Below, one piece after another: positions 63,841-64,000 of a stretch of 64,000 nt of DNA. This DNA is from Pseudo-nitzschia pungens (taxonomy: Eukaryota > Bacillariophyta > Bacillariophyceae > Bacillariales > Bacillariaceae): contig CM074758.1 in assembly GCA_037355855.1 (NCBI GenBank), positions 3,817,001 through 3,881,000 on the forward strand, given 5' to 3'. The stretch's first letter is position 1, and each line of letters starts with the position of its first letter. A program made the translations under genes and the position numbers. The notes under the pieces are model-generated. The model was not told the DNA's origin, ran no database searches, and saw only the letters and a list, made by a program, of their open reading frames with translations.

Positions 63841-64000
63841 CCAGATATCTACGAGTACGACGCGCGAACGAACCTGCAGAGGACGACAAAGACGATCGGA
63901 ACAACGAAGGCCGAAGACACTAAAAGGTACGACGAAGGTACGATCGTAGAAGAGGGGGACGACGATGACGAGCGAGACGACGACGACCGGGACGACGACG
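63841..64000 (+). repeat. ACG-rich simple repeat at the window end
   Basis: Degenerate (ACG)n/(GAC)n with interruptions (CTACGAGTACGACG to the terminal GACGACGACG), continuing beyond the window. It could be a coding Asp/Arg/Thr tract of a gene outside, but there is no evidence for that here. Confidence 0.6.

Noticed and set aside
63526..63904. Short minus-strand frames near the window end (80 and 68 codons)
   Set aside because: They overlap each other in different frames, show no domain, and adjoin an ACG simple repeat.

Overview
This is eukaryotic DNA made almost entirely of transposable elements inserted into one another. The best guess for the source is a diatom or close stramenopile. The Gag proteins carry the C-x4-H-x-H-x4-C knuckle that I associate with diatom Ty3/gypsy elements, and there is a remnant of a diatom-type Ty1/copia RNase H. 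This assignment is from memory of those families, not from a search. No rRNA, tRNA, CRISPR array or bacterial-type operon was seen. Only one ordinary host-type gene stands out (59250-60716, minus strand, function unknown).

Left nest (1-30240). The outermost element is a Ty3/gypsy copy, 'Z', whose gag starts before the window. Element A (Ty3/gypsy, 1193-26727) sits inside Z gag. Inside A are: B (2691-5519, gag-only LTR element, target-site duplication (TSD) CCCCT); LINE-1 (8239-19377, minus, a non-LTR element of about 11.1 kb with a perfect 19-bp TSD in A pol); and E (20808-24529, minus, in the 3' LTR of A, TSD GAAAT). E in turn carries a TIR DNA transposon, T (21366-23873), encoding a SAP-domain protein. 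LINE-2 (24751-26697, minus, 20-bp TSD) is a coding-free derivative of the LINE family inserted at the 3' LTR end. Z gag and pol then resume (26728-30030), broken by a solo LTR (29477-29810, TSD GAGGA).

Middle nest (30240-52016). The 3' part of gypsy element D holds element C (30662-50301). C carries a fold-back TIR element (34057-34611, TSD CAG) and LINE-3 (36405-49612, plus). LINE-3 is flanked by an unusually long direct repeat of 159 bp. Its ORF1 is split by a truncated gypsy piece (41935-42605). The 3' LTR of D abuts the tail of another LINE (LINE-4).

Right part (52017-64000). It holds LINE-5 (minus, 5' truncated), a non-coding stretch, a copia RNase H remnant, a minus-strand gypsy pol fragment (F) split by LINE-6 plus its head-to-tail partial copy LINE-7, a 21-bp minisatellite, the unknown 488-residue protein gene, a satellite of nine ~181-bp monomers with a five-monomer higher-order repeat, and simple repeats.

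How the parts work together. The LTR elements A-E form one clan: similar Gag, similar LTR ends, and a palindrome, CAGTAATTACTG, directly after the 5' LTR in every copy where that junction survives. Gag and Pol are separated by an in-frame stop. The LINEs form one family of long autonomous copies (ORF1; ORF2 with endonuclease, reverse transcriptase, RNase H and zinc knuckle) and short non-autonomous copies keeping only the 5' and 3' ends. Several premature stops and LTR differences are C-to-T changes at CpG, as expected from methylation and deamination of silenced repeats.
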